This document shows, in pieces, positions 34,336 through 42,308 of a stretch of 64,000 nt of DNA; position 1 is the first letter of the stretch; the number at the start of each line of letters is the position of its first letter. Location of the stretch: NCBI GenBank assembly GCA_964406735.1, contig CAYOSU010000006.1, positions 1 to 64,000 on the forward strand. Reading direction: 5' to 3'. The translations under genes and the position numbers were made by a program. The notes beneath the pieces are model-generated. The model worked only from the letters and a program-made list of their open reading frames with translations. It was not told the DNA's origin and did no database searches. The stretch is from CAYOSU01 sp964406735. GTDB taxonomy: Bacteria; Bacillota; Clostridia; Christensenellales; CAMQZB01.

Positions 34336-34694
34336 TAGAGGTTCAAAACGGCAACGTCGTAGTCATTAGAGACGGAGACTACGTGCAGTGCATTTTTTAC
34401 AGAAAGTATTATAGCTCCGCCGAAGCGTTCTTTGCGGAAATTCGCTACTATCTCGAGGAACATCGCTTCGACGACACGAATATTGGCTATATGAAGGTCG
34501 AGGACAACAGATTCGTTCCGCCGACCGACAAGCGTTTTATCGCAGAGTTTGCCTCTCTTTTAGCGGAATTTGATATCCCGTCAAACCCTTATTGCGAATG
34601 CGGAACGCCCGTTTTTGCTTATCTTTACGATACGAAGACCTATTGCCCGAGATGCAGACGCTTCTTTGACGAAGAGCCTTCAGATCAAACTTAA
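34332..34694 (+). CDS. Small zinc-ribbon protein coupled to galU
   Basis: This 120-residue soluble protein of unknown family ends in a zinc-ribbon-like cluster CxC (YCECGTPVF) and CxxC (YCPRCRRFF). It starts at a TTG overlapping the galU stop (TTGA), and no better downstream start exists before residue ~54, so translation is probably coupled. The rest is mixed alpha/beta with many aromatic and acidic residues. Its placement suggests a role with GalU or UDP-glucose, but nothing in the sequence shows it. Confidence 0.65.
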   Translation: MIEVQNGNVVVIRDGDYVQCIFYRKYYSSAEAFFAEIRYYLEEHRFDDTNIGYMKVEDNRFVPPTDKRFIAEFASLLAEFDIPSNPYCECGTPVFAYLYDTKTYCPRCRRFFDEEPSDQT

Positions 34695-34704
34695 AGCCGC
34701 AATT

Positions 34705-34738
34705 CAAACGTCGAAGACATCTTCGACGTTTTCTTTTC
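34705..34738 (+). terminator. Terminator of galU operon
   Basis: AACGTCGAAG, ACAT, CTTCGACGTT followed by TTCTTTTC. Confidence 0.85.
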
Positions 34739-34782
34739 GATGAATTATATATTTTTGCCACAAAGAAGTTTAATTTACCCTA

Positions 34783-34811
34783 TTGACTTTGGTCGTTTTA
34801 TACGCTATATC
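34783..34811 (+). promoter_or_regulatory. Promoter of DAP-dehydrogenase-like gene
   Basis: TTGACT (34783-34788), 17 bases, TATATC (34806-34811). Confidence 0.6.
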
Positions 34812-34849
34812 ATATATTAGAGACTATTATTCTTCCCAAGGAGGCAATT

Positions 34850-35938
34850 ATGGAAAGAAAGATCACGTTTTCACAGTACGGCTGCGGCAAAATGGGCAAA
34901 TACCTTATACGCTACGCTATTGAAAAGGGCGCAGTTTTAACTTCTGCGTTCGACATCAACCCCGACGTTATAGGTAAAGACGCGGCTTTCGTCGTCGGCG
35001 ACGGTTATCCCGATACAGGCGTAGTCGTATCCCCTGCAAGCAACGCAGAAGAGATACTTGCTCGCACTAAACCCGACGTTTGCATTATCGCAACGAGAAG
35101 TACGGTTGCAGAGCTTGAAGATATATTCACCATTTGTGCAAAGCTCGGCATCAACGCAATAACGACATGCGAAGAGGCTCTTTATCCATGGAACTCTTCT
35201 CCCGCTTTGACCCAAAAACTTGATAAGCTCGCAAAAGAGGGTGGATGCACGCTCACGGGCGTTGGCTATTGCGACCTCGTTTGGGGAACTATGGTTACAA
35301 ACCTCGCAGGCTCGTCCTTTAAGGTTACAAAGATACTCGGCAGCAGCTGGTACAACGTAGAAGACTACGGCATCGCTTTGGCAGAGGGCCACGGTGCAGG
35401 ATTCAGCAAGGAACGCTTTGAAAAAGAGATCGCCAACATCAATACGATGCCTGCAGAGGAACTCAAAGAGCTCGTAGAAAGCGGTCAGTACGTTCCGTCG
35501 TATATGTGGAATCAGAACGGCTGGCTTTGCAGCAAGATGGGACTTCACGTCGTATCGCAAACACAGAAATGCTACCCAACGACGCACGGCGAGGACCTCT
35601 TCTCCACGACGCTCAACGCTACGATAAAAGCAGGCGACCCGACGGGAATGCGTGCGGTAGTTACCACAACGACCGAAGAGGGCATTACGCTCGAAACTGA
35701 GTGCGTAGGCAAGGTATTCGCACCCGATGAGTTCGACAGAAACGACTGGACGTTCATCGGCGAGCCCGAAACGACAGTTTCTGTCAATAGACCTGCTACC
35801 GTAGAAATGACCTGCGCAACTATCGTAAACCGTATTCCTCAGCTCATCGATGCAGAACCGGGATACGTTACGACGGACAAGTACCCCTACAACGAGTACT
35901 GCGTACACGAGCTTCAAACCTACGTTAAGACTAAATAA
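34850..35938 (+). CDS. 2,4-diaminopentanoate-dehydrogenase-like NAD(P) oxidoreductase
   Basis: The 362-residue protein has a DapB-type Rossmann start with the glycine motif YGCGKMGKYL, the FDINPDVIGKD strand end, and a carboxyl domain as in the OrD family of ornithine fermentation (2,4-diaminopentanoate dehydrogenase). A conserved CEEALYPW and TLTGVGYCDLVWG occur where that family has its substrate loop. No other ornithine-fermentation genes (ord, orr, oraSE) are nearby, so the real substrate may differ. AAGGAGGCAATT precedes the ATG. It is a single-gene unit between a promoter and a strong terminator. Confidence 0.75.
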   Translation: MERKITFSQYGCGKMGKYLIRYAIEKGAVLTSAFDINPDVIGKDAAFVVGDGYPDTGVVVSPASNAEEILARTKPDVCIIATRSTVAELEDIFTICAKLGINAITTCEEALYPWNSSPALTQKLDKLAKEGGCTLTGVGYCDLVWGTMVTNLAGSSFKVTKILGSSWYNVEDYGIALAEGHGAGFSKERFEKEIANINTMPAEELKELVESGQYVPSYMWNQNGWLCSKMGLHVVSQTQKCYPTTHGEDLFSTTLNATIKAGDPTGMRAVVTTTTEEGITLETECVGKVFAPDEFDRNDWTFIGEPETTVSVNRPATVEMTCATIVNRIPQLIDAEPGYVTTDKYPYNEYCVHELQTYVKTK

Positions 35939-36001
35939 TTACTAAACCCTCAAATAAATAGCGAGCCGTCGCAAGATCGCTAAAAGCTCGTAAAAACAGA
36001 A

Positions 36002-36047
36002 GATCCTCCGTATGAAATATCATACGGAGGATCATTTTATTTTTTTA
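36002..36047 (+). terminator. Terminator after DAP-dehydrogenase-like gene
   Basis: GATCCTCCGTATGA, AATA, TCATACGGAGGATC, a perfect 14-base stem, followed by ATTTTATTTTTTT. Confidence 0.93.
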
Positions 36048-36075
36048 TATCGTCATTAATTCTTTTTTGATAATA

Positions 36076-36732
36076 TCATTCGTGTTTAGTTTTGCAACGA
36101 GCGATCAAAGTCCCTATACCCAATCCGACAACAGAAATGATCGCGCCCATTAAAAGCAGTTCAAAATGAGGCATATTGATTCTCATAAACTCAATTGCAA
36201 TCATATTTCGCACGCTGAAAGTAGCATATTCTGCCAGCATTTGCATAAAGCCAAACACACCGAGTGCGATCCACTTCATTTTGCCCCAGTAGTCATTCTT
36301 TCCGATCAACAACGAAATCACAAGCGTTGAGATCGGGAGAATGATCCAAAGAAATACAATGCTGTATCCCATAGCATCTGACCCGCTGATAAACAACCAA
36401 AAAATTAATACCGCAAACGTCCAAATGCCAAGATAAGTAGCAATCAAAATGATCTTGGAGGATTTTTCTTTTCCCTTGACGACGTTGGTGCTTTCTTCGA
36501 GATAATCAATGTAGTTTGACGTTGTCGTTCCCTCATTTTCTTTTAAAAGGCGGTCAAGACTTACGTCATACAGATCGCTCATTTTTATAACGCTAACAAT
36601 GTCAGGGTACGTTTTATCGTTCTCCCAGTTCGACATAGTTTGCCTACTTACCCCAAGAGCTTCCGCAGCTTGTTCTTGTGTAAGCTGTGCCACCAATCGT
36701 GCTTCTTTAATTTTTGTCCCAATGCCCATCAT
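36076..36732 (-). CDS. XRE-family regulator with membrane-spanning tail
   Basis: Residues ~7-62 are a Cro/CI helix-turn-helix (ARLVAQLTQEQAAEALGVSR, QTMSNWENDKTYPDI). Residues ~90-215 hold four hydrophobic segments, and the protein ends with a basic tail. The same design appears at 20283-20876, but the sequences differ, so these are separate subfamilies. AAAGGTGG lies 4-7 bases before two adjacent ATGs. It stands alone between the jag operon and the dehydrogenase gene. Confidence 0.85.
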   Translation of the reverse strand: MMGIGTKIKEARLVAQLTQEQAAEALGVSRQTMSNWENDKTYPDIVSVIKMSDLYDVSLDRLLKENEGTTTSNYIDYLEESTNVVKGKEKSSKIILIATYLGIWTFAVLIFWLFISGSDAMGYSIVFLWIILPISTLVISLLIGKNDYWGKMKWIALGVFGFMQMLAEYATFSVRNMIAIEFMRINMPHFELLLMGAIISVVGLGIGTLIARCKTKHE

Positions 36733-36961
36733 CGCACCACCTTTCTTTGCTTATATTATACAGCAAAGACTTTATTCGGTCTATCAAAGCGGTTTGATAA
36801 AATAGCTTTTTCGATGTAAAAATGCTTTTACATCACCTTACATTGAGATTTTAAGTGGTTATATTTATTTCTGTTGATAGAGAATGGATCACGCAAAACG
36901 AACTACTCTTAGTAAAGTCTACCCCCCATATAAAAATCGCTCATATTAGACCATCTTTTTG

Positions 36962-36992
36962 GCAATAAAAAAGAGCCGAATTTTCGGCTCTT
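36962..36992 (-). terminator. Terminator of the rpmH-jag operon
   Basis: On the minus strand AAGAGCCGAA-AATTCGGCTCTT-type stem (36971-36992) followed by TTTTATTGCC. It lies directly after jag. Confidence 0.85.
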
Positions 36993-36997
36993 GATTT

Positions 36998-37825
36998 TTA
37001 TTCCTTTGTCTCGTCCTTAGCACCCGAGTTTCCGTAGAAACCGTATACTGCGAAGCCGCCTTCAATAGGCGTCGACTTGGACTTTCTGGGAGCGTTGCCC
37101 CTGTCGCGGTTAAATCCGCCACGGCGATCACCATTGCGTCCGTCTTTACGGGGACCGCCCTTTCTGTCGCCCTTAAATCCGCCTTTTTTGTAGCCTGCGC
37201 CGTTGCCCTTATTATTTCTCGGGCGAAGATTTTTCGGCGTAACAACAAGGTATCTCGACGGCTCTTCGCCAAACGACGAGGTCGTTACTCTGTCGTCGTC
37301 AACGAGCGCCGAGTGGATGATCCTTCTTTCAAAAGCGTTCATCGGCTCGAGCCTTATAGGTCTGCCGTTCTTAACTGCCTTATCAGCCGTCTTCTTGGCG
37401 AGCTTATCAAGCGTCTCAACTCTGCGGTCGCGATAGCCTTCGCAGTCAACGACTATTCTCTTGAACTCTTCCTTGCCCTCGTTCGCATAGATGCTTGCAA
37501 GATACTGCACTGCGTCGAGGATGTCTCCTCTATAACCTATTACCGAGCTTGAATCGACCGAGATAACGTTGATCGTTGCGCCCTCTTCGTCTTCTTTGAG
37601 CTCGCAAGTGCACGTAATGCCCATCTTCTCGTAAAGTCCCTCGATAAACGCAAGTGCCTTTTCGCCCTCCGTTCCGAGGTCCTCGATGCGAACCTTTGCC
37701 TTTCTCAAAAAGCCGCCGTTGTCGATTACCGTTATTTTAGCACGGCTTTTATCTATTCCCATTTGTTCAAGGCCGTTATTAATAGCGTCCTCGACCTTTT
37801 TTGCACTGAATTCCTGTACTCTCAT
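36998..37825 (-). CDS. khpB: RNA-binding protein Jag/KhpB with extended basic tail
   Basis: The 275-residue protein has a Jag_N domain (1-~52), a KH domain with the GxxG loop in SVIGYRGDILDAVQ (~94-107) and an R3H domain (MNAFERRIIHSAL and following, ~163-200). KhpB binds small RNAs and mRNAs and affects cell elongation and division. The family is normally ~205-250 residues. Here residues ~204-260 are a Gly/Lys/Arg/Asn-rich tract with repeats such as KKGGFKGDRKGGPRKDGRNG, like an RGG-box. It is last in the conserved block rpmH-rnpA-yidD-yidC-jag and has a terminator right behind it. Confidence 0.93.
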   Translation of the reverse strand: MRVQEFSAKKVEDAINNGLEQMGIDKSRAKITVIDNGGFLRKAKVRIEDLGTEGEKALAFIEGLYEKMGITCTCELKEDEEGATINVISVDSSSVIGYRGDILDAVQYLASIYANEGKEEFKRIVVDCEGYRDRRVETLDKLAKKTADKAVKNGRPIRLEPMNAFERRIIHSALVDDDRVTTSSFGEEPSRYLVVTPKNLRPRNNKGNGAGYKKGGFKGDRKGGPRKDGRNGDRRGGFNRDRGNAPRKSKSTPIEGGFAVYGFYGNSGAKDETKE

Positions 37826-37840
37826 TATAACTCCTTAGAA

Positions 37841-38800
37841 CTATCTCCTGGCGTTTTTAAGCTTTTCCGCCTCTTCCTGCTTTTTGAATCTTACGTCAAC
37901 GATCTTGTTTATTATGATGGTCGTCAAAATGGAGTAAAGCGAGCTGGTAACAAGGTAGATAGCGAATATCGCCGTCCAAGAAATGGAGAAGATAGCCATC
38001 ATAATGGGCATCATCCACATCATCATCTTGTTAGTAGCTGCGGCGTTTTCCGCCTGAAGATCCATCTGAGCCTTATTAGCCTTGTTGGAGATGAGCTGCA
38101 AGAGCAAACTCGTGCCAGCCGAAAGCAAGGGTAAAATAAGCCATCCGTTTGCCTTGTTGAGCGTTTCAACAAACGGTGCCATAACGGGATCGTACTCCAA
38201 AATAGCGTCAACCGTTATGCCCGACTGAGTATTGAACTCCGTCGCTGTCATAAGAGCCTTTTTCCAAGGAACGTCTGCGACCCAAACGTTTTTGATCCAC
38301 AAAAAGCTCGGTGCGATCTGCTCCTGATATTGAGCGGCGATCTTAGCCCATGCGTCAGCATTCTCTCCGACGCTCGCATACGCCTCTAAAAGGGTATTGT
38401 ATCCCGATACGAGATAGTACTGCAAATAGCCTCTGAACGCCGCAAATACGAAGTAGAATACGACGAGAGATACTATCATCGGGAGACATGAGCCCATCAT
38501 AGAGTAGCCCTCTTTTTTATAGAGTGCCTGCAACTTCTGGTTGTAAAGCGCCTGATCGTTCGCATATTGCTTCTGCAATTTCTCGAGCTGAGGGCGCATT
38601 TTTTCCATTTTAAGGCTGTTCTTCTTCATTCCTGCTCTTTGCCAGTAATCGAGAGGAAGAAGTACAGTTTTGATTATTATCGTAAACAATACGACTCCCC
38701 AACCGATACTTCCGACGCCCTTAACGAGCCAGTCGAGAAGCGGTCCGAGAACCGGATAAAGCGAAGGAAGAGGATCTCCCTGCAAAACGTTGATTAACAT
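37841..38800 (-). CDS. yidC: Membrane protein insertase YidC/OxaI
   Basis: The 319-residue protein has five hydrophobic segments and the Gram-positive YidC core: GWGVVLFTIIIKTVLLPLDY with the groove Arg in YWQRAGMKK, the coiled cytoplasmic hairpin (KMEKMRPQLEKLQKQYANDQ), and the late NKMMMWMMPIMMAIFS helix. It lacks a lipobox Cys at the amino terminus, unlike SpoIIIJ of Bacillus, so it is probably not a lipoprotein. It inserts membrane proteins with or without SecYEG. In spore formers one YidC paralog is needed for SpoIIIAE assembly. Confidence 0.94.
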   Translation of the reverse strand: MLINVLQGDPLPSLYPVLGPLLDWLVKGVGSIGWGVVLFTIIIKTVLLPLDYWQRAGMKKNSLKMEKMRPQLEKLQKQYANDQALYNQKLQALYKKEGYSMMGSCLPMIVSLVVFYFVFAAFRGYLQYYLVSGYNTLLEAYASVGENADAWAKIAAQYQEQIAPSFLWIKNVWVADVPWKKALMTATEFNTQSGITVDAILEYDPVMAPFVETLNKANGWLILPLLSAGTSLLLQLISNKANKAQMDLQAENAAATNKMMMWMMPIMMAIFSISWTAIFAIYLVTSSLYSILTTIIINKIVDVRFKKQEEAEKLKNARR

Positions 38801-38814
38801 GATTTCTCCTTAAT

Positions 38815-39054
38815 TTACAAGGTGTAACGATGCTTGTATCTGCATCTTTTAACGGGGTGGTAGCCTCCGCGCGACAATGGATTACACCTGATTAGCCTGA
38901 CAAGCGACATGACTCCGCCGACTATCGCACCCCATTCCTCGATCGCCTGCATGGCATAGACCGAACAGGTAGGCGTAAACTTACAGCCCGCATTGAGCTC
39001 GTCGGCGAAAAAACGCTTATAAAGTTTTATTATCTGTATCAGCAGGTACTTCAC
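38815..39054 (-). CDS. yidD: Membrane protein insertion efficiency factor YidD
   Basis: The 79-residue protein has the near-invariant features of YidD: LIQIIKLYKRF at the start, CKFTPTCSVYAMQAIEEWG with two Cys, and RCNPLSRGGYHPVKR at the end. It is thought to aid YidC. The gene begins 38 bases inside the 3' end of rnpA, a common arrangement. Confidence 0.95.
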   Translation of the reverse strand: MKYLLIQIIKLYKRFFADELNAGCKFTPTCSVYAMQAIEEWGAIVGGVMSLVRLIRCNPLSRGGYHPVKRCRYKHRYTL

Positions 39055-39391
39055 TTGTCTTAAGGCATCCTGCCTTTTTTAGCAGGTATTCCAAGGTCTT
39101 TCTTATATCCGCATACTCTGCGTCTACTGCGCCGCTCCTTGCGAGCAAAACGTAGTTATAATCGCTTCTCATTTCCGGCAAAAGGGTTCTTGCGCTTTCC
39201 TTAAAAAGACGCTTGATCCTGTTCCTGACAGTGCTCTTGCCTATTTTTTTGCTGACGGATACGCCGACAAGGAGCTTGTTGCTCCTGTTCCTGACGTAAT
39301 ATAAGACCATTTCCTTTCCCGCAAGGGACTTGCCTCTGCGGTAGATATAATTGAACTGAAAACCTTTTCTCAGCCTATACCTTTTCTGCAT
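39017..39391 (-). CDS. rnpA: Ribonuclease P protein component
   Basis: The 124-residue basic protein binds RNase P RNA in tRNA 5' maturation. It starts RYRLRKGFQFNYIYRRGKSL (central cleft aromatic residues) and carries the RNR motif KKIGKSTVRNRIKRLFKES, fully diagnostic. Its first base overlaps the rpmH stop region. The carboxyl end overlaps yidD by 38 bases. Confidence 0.95.
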   Translation of the reverse strand: MQKRYRLRKGFQFNYIYRRGKSLAGKEMVLYYVRNRSNKLLVGVSVSKKIGKSTVRNRIKRLFKESARTLLPEMRSDYNYVLLARSGAVDAEYADIRKTLEYLLKKAGCLKTSEVPADTDNKTL

Positions 39392-39525
39392 CAGACGGTA
39401 AGCTGATGACGACCTTTAGCGCGACGGCGCTTCAAAACCTTTCTGCCGCTCGTTGTTTTCATTCTCTCTCTGAAACCGTGAACTTTGCTTCTCTGTCTTT
39501 TCTTGGGTTGATAAGTCTGCTTCAT
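39391..39525 (-). CDS. rpmH: Ribosomal protein bL34
   Basis: The 44-residue protein, MKQTYQPKKRQRSKVHGFRE to GRHQLTV, is a canonical bL34. I set the start at the ATG at 39525 behind AGAGGT. A longer frame upstream is not supported. It is first in the rpmH-rnpA-yidD-yidC-jag operon, with a consensus promoter at 39593-39622. dnaA, usually divergent from rpmH, is not next to it here. Confidence 0.97.
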   Translation of the reverse strand: MKQTYQPKKRQRSKVHGFRERMKTTSGRKVLKRRRAKGRHQLTV

Positions 39526-39592
39526 TTTTATACCTCTTTTATATAATAATTTTCTTATTTTTGCCACTTCAAGCACGAAGTCGCACTTATGT

Positions 39593-39622
39593 ATTATATC
39601 CGCACGCTTGCTTTCTTGTCAA
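39593..39622 (-). promoter_or_regulatory. Strong promoter of rpmH operon
   Basis: On the minus strand TTGACA (39622-39617), 18 bases, TATAAT (39598-39593). Both boxes match consensus perfectly. Confidence 0.85.
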
Positions 39623-39677
39623 GCAAAAAGCAATTTTTCCCGTCTATTTTCTCTTTTAAGTGTCTTTTTGTGCCCGT

Positions 39678-39686
39678 TTATCCACA
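39678..39686 (+). promoter_or_regulatory. Perfect DnaA-box sequence
   Basis: TTATCCACA matches the DnaA-box consensus. It lies upstream of rpmH, where many bacteria have oriC and dnaA. I see no second perfect box in the 130-base gap, so this is not by itself an origin and may be a relic or chance. Confidence 0.4.
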
Positions 39687-39706
39687 TATTACCGATAAAT
39701 ATTCTC

Positions 39707-40045
39707 TTATCGGTAAATAATCAGCGAAACGCCGAGGTTTTTCTTGCCGACATACTCTTCAAGCTCGGGATGTGAATATCTCATACGCATGACCTCTTCG
39801 TCGAACATACTCATATCCTCACCAAAGACAACTCGCTTTATCCGCCCTTGCGATTCGAGCTCTTTAAGCCTCTTTCTCGCCGCCTCTTTTATCTTTCCGC
39901 CGCCTTGCGTTCTTTTTCCGTAACCGTGTATTACAAGCGAACACTTCTCTCCGCGTTCCTTGGCAAGCACCACATCAACGTCAAGTGTATCTATCGCTTC
40001 AAATACCCTCGGCAGCCCTTTTTCGAGATTGATAACGTCAAGCAT
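39707..40045 (-). CDS. Small Smr-domain protein
   Basis: The 112-residue protein is essentially one Smr domain: an amino-terminal segment, then LVIHGYGKRTQGGGKIKEAA, matching the HGxGxGxL-type core (here GYGKRTQGGGKI), and a carboxyl strand pair ending SLIIYR. Smr domains in MutS2 and small Smr proteins nick DNA or RNA, with recent roles in ribosome rescue. Its ATG overlaps the TGA of the upstream response-regulator gene (TGATG), so the two are coupled. An inverted repeat (ACCGATAA/TTATCGGT, 39691-39714) covers its stop codon. Confidence 0.75.
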   Translation of the reverse strand: MLDVINLEKGLPRVFEAIDTLDVDVVLAKERGEKCSLVIHGYGKRTQGGGKIKEAARKRLKELESQGRIKRVVFGEDMSMFDEEVMRMRYSHPELEEYVGKKNLGVSLIIYR

Positions 40046-41529
40046 CAGTCGTTATTGCCTCCCTTTTCACGCATTTCAAGCGGACTTATGCCGTAAAACT
40101 TCTTAAAGCTATACGAAAAATAGTGCGAATCGGAAAATCCCACCTCTTCGCATATCTCCGACACCTTTTTTCTTGAATATATCAGCTGTTGCTTAGCCTT
40201 TTCCATGCGCACGTTGGTAAGGAGATTTACGAACGTATCGCCGTAATATTTTTTCATAAGCGTAGACAGGTAGTTCTGGCTTATGTCGAGCTTTTCTGCG
40301 ACGACCTTTACGGATAAGTCTTTGTCGCCGTAGCCCGTGCATATCATCTCGTAGCACTTGCTCGCAACTGCCGCAGATGCCGATACCCTCGACCTCGTTA
40401 CCGTTTTTGAGGTCTCGACGGAAAAATCCACTGTGTTTTTGACCATCTCCTGCGAACAGAACGCCGTTGCCGCACGGGAGTAAAATTTCTCTCTGACAAG
40501 CGGTGCTTTTTGCGCCGCCTCATCGCAGTACGCCAAAATTTTTATCATCGCAGACGAGATCTCCTCGGGCGTAAGTCCGCCATATCTGACGGAAAACGCA
40601 GTCGAAAGCCTTTCTGCAAGGTTTTCCTCTCCAGTTTTTATCTCCTCAATGAGTCCTTCGGATAACTGCTTGACCCTTTCAGTGCGTATCTCGGCAAACC
40701 TCTCCTCATCTCCGCTTGTCGAAAGCTTTGAAAGAAGGGATGAATATGCTATTGCTGAATCGAGTAATCTCGCATATTTTTTCGAGAACAGGATCTCGCC
40801 GTCGATAACATCCGACAGCTTTTTCGCACCTTCACGCACTATCTCCTCTATCTTCTCGTTCTCGGAAGACAATATCGCAACGACGGTATTGCCCCTTACG
40901 AAGCACTCTTCATAACACTTATCGCTGAAATATTCAGACATCGCTTCCTTGTCTTTTGCAGGGTTTTTACTTCTTGCAAGAATAAGACAGAACGCCTCAC
41001 CGTCGAGCACTATGCCTGCGTCTATAAGGAGCTTTTCACTTCCGACGACCTGTTCGGGATTGACGAGTATTCCGTTGAGAAGAACGCTCTTCAACGCCGT
41101 CTGATATTTATTTCCGCCGCTATTTTCACCAAGTGAAGAGATAAGCCTTTGCGTCCTTGCAAGACGCTTCGAGACGGACTCCAATATCATGTCGAACGTA
41201 GCATATGCCAAAGGCCTGTGAAGATAAGCAAACGCACCGAGCGAAAGCACCTTTTTTTCCCTTAGCGGCGAATCGCTCGTCGTTACGGCGATTATCTCGG
41301 CTTCGGGATTACTGCTCCTTATTACTGCGTCGATAGCTTCGTATTCCATTCCCGAGAAACCGTCCTCTACGATGCAAAGGTCTATGTAATTGTTGTCGGC
41401 GTAGTCGTTAAGCTCACTGCGTGTTTTTGCCTGTCCCATTATCACGAAGCCGTAGTCCGAAAACCTACCGAGCTTGTTGTAATAGTCGAGCGCAGAGCCT
41501 ATATCCGAAACCAATAATACGTTCCTCAT
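40045..41529 (-). CDS. AraC-type response regulator with degenerate receiver
   Basis: The 494-residue protein has an amino-terminal receiver-like domain (1-~120), a long helical middle and an AraC-type double helix-turn-helix at the carboxyl end (SVKVVAEKLDISQNYLSTLM, then VSEICEEVGFSDSHYFSYSF and FYGISPLEMRE). In the receiver the acidic pair is reduced to SD (residues 8-9), the phospho-Asp region reads CIVEDGFSGME and the conserved Lys is Arg (YLHRPLAY), so phosphorylation control is doubtful. It resembles YesN-type regulators, which usually pair with a YesM-like kinase, but none is adjacent. It is coupled to the Smr gene. Confidence 0.85.
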   Translation of the reverse strand: MRNVLLVSDIGSALDYYNKLGRFSDYGFVIMGQAKTRSELNDYADNNYIDLCIVEDGFSGMEYEAIDAVIRSSNPEAEIIAVTTSDSPLREKKVLSLGAFAYLHRPLAYATFDMILESVSKRLARTQRLISSLGENSGGNKYQTALKSVLLNGILVNPEQVVGSEKLLIDAGIVLDGEAFCLILARSKNPAKDKEAMSEYFSDKCYEECFVRGNTVVAILSSENEKIEEIVREGAKKLSDVIDGEILFSKKYARLLDSAIAYSSLLSKLSTSGDEERFAEIRTERVKQLSEGLIEEIKTGEENLAERLSTAFSVRYGGLTPEEISSAMIKILAYCDEAAQKAPLVREKFYSRAATAFCSQEMVKNTVDFSVETSKTVTRSRVSASAAVASKCYEMICTGYGDKDLSVKVVAEKLDISQNYLSTLMKKYYGDTFVNLLTNVRMEKAKQQLIYSRKKVSEICEEVGFSDSHYFSYSFKKFYGISPLEMREKGGNND

Positions 41530-41786
41530 TCATCCCTCGTTTTGGCGTTTTGTTAAAAATTCAACGATTATTTGTATATTTTATCACATAAAACCAACCA
41601 TAGTCAACACTCTCCAATCGCTTTTTGCCAATAAACTTAAAAAATTAAACTTCGTTTTGCGCATTATTATATACCACCCTCTGTAACGCAGGATACACTC
41701 TTTTTATTCTACTTCCTTCTTGCCATTTCCATGGTGTTTTATCAAAGCACTGTAATAATAACGGCGATTTTACGCAAAATAGCTAT

Positions 41787-42308
41787 ATGCAAGCGTTATT
41801 CGTTATTTTCCTTGCGATCTTCTTCGTTGCGCTTTTGCCGATACGGTTTATTTGTCGCTTCAAGATCGATCTATCAAGCCTTTTATGCACTGTCTCGCTA
41901 AAAATTGCCTTTCTTTCATTCAAAAGCTCGCATATATTTGGCGTTAGATCGCAAGGAACGCTCGAATATAATACCACGCAGAAAAAGGCGTTCGAGCTTG
42001 TCGGCATAAGAACGGTAAATTTGCAATTGTTTCTTCCGTTTGAAAACGCCGCCCTTGCGGCAATATCGTCCGCTTTTTACTCAATAGCCGTAGATAACGC
42101 ACTTTCGTTCTTAAAACGCACTCACGATGAGGGTTCTTTTAAAAAGAGCGTTACCGTTAAAGCCAACGAATCACCGCACGTCGAGATATTTGCCGACTTT
42201 TCGCTCCTTGTTTGCGAAATAGTCGTGCTGTCTATATTGTTATTATCTGAAAACTTATCAATAAAAAAAGGAGAGAGCAAATGGAAAGCTTCAAAAGCAA
42301 TAAGATAG
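41787..42308 (+). CDS. YtfI-like (DUF2953) sporulation-associated membrane protein
   Basis: The 173-residue protein has an amino-terminal membrane helix (ALFVIFLAIFFVALLP) and a second hydrophobic segment near the end (SLLVCEIVVLSILLLS). The middle is polar. Position directly ahead of gerW/ytfJ with a 28-base overlap, and the two-helix layout, match YtfI of Bacillus (DUF2953). No ribosome site precedes the ATG. The family is linked to sporulation by gene neighbourhood, and the molecular role is unknown. Confidence 0.65.
   Translation: MQALFVIFLAIFFVALLPIRFICRFKIDLSSLLCTVSLKIAFLSFKSSHIFGVRSQGTLEYNTTQKKAFELVGIRTVNLQLFLPFENAALAAISSAFYSIAVDNALSFLKRTHDEGSFKKSVTVKANESPHVEIFADFSLLVCEIVVLSILLLSENLSIKKGESKWKASKAIR

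Noticed and set aside
34937..35917. 326-codon minus-strand open frame opposite the DAP-dehydrogenase-like gene
   Set aside because: Antisense shadow produced by codon bias of the real gene, with no recognisable motif or start signal.
39577..39720. Chromosome origin next to rpmH
   Set aside because: Only one perfect DnaA box and no dnaA gene. A single nonamer is not enough to call an origin.
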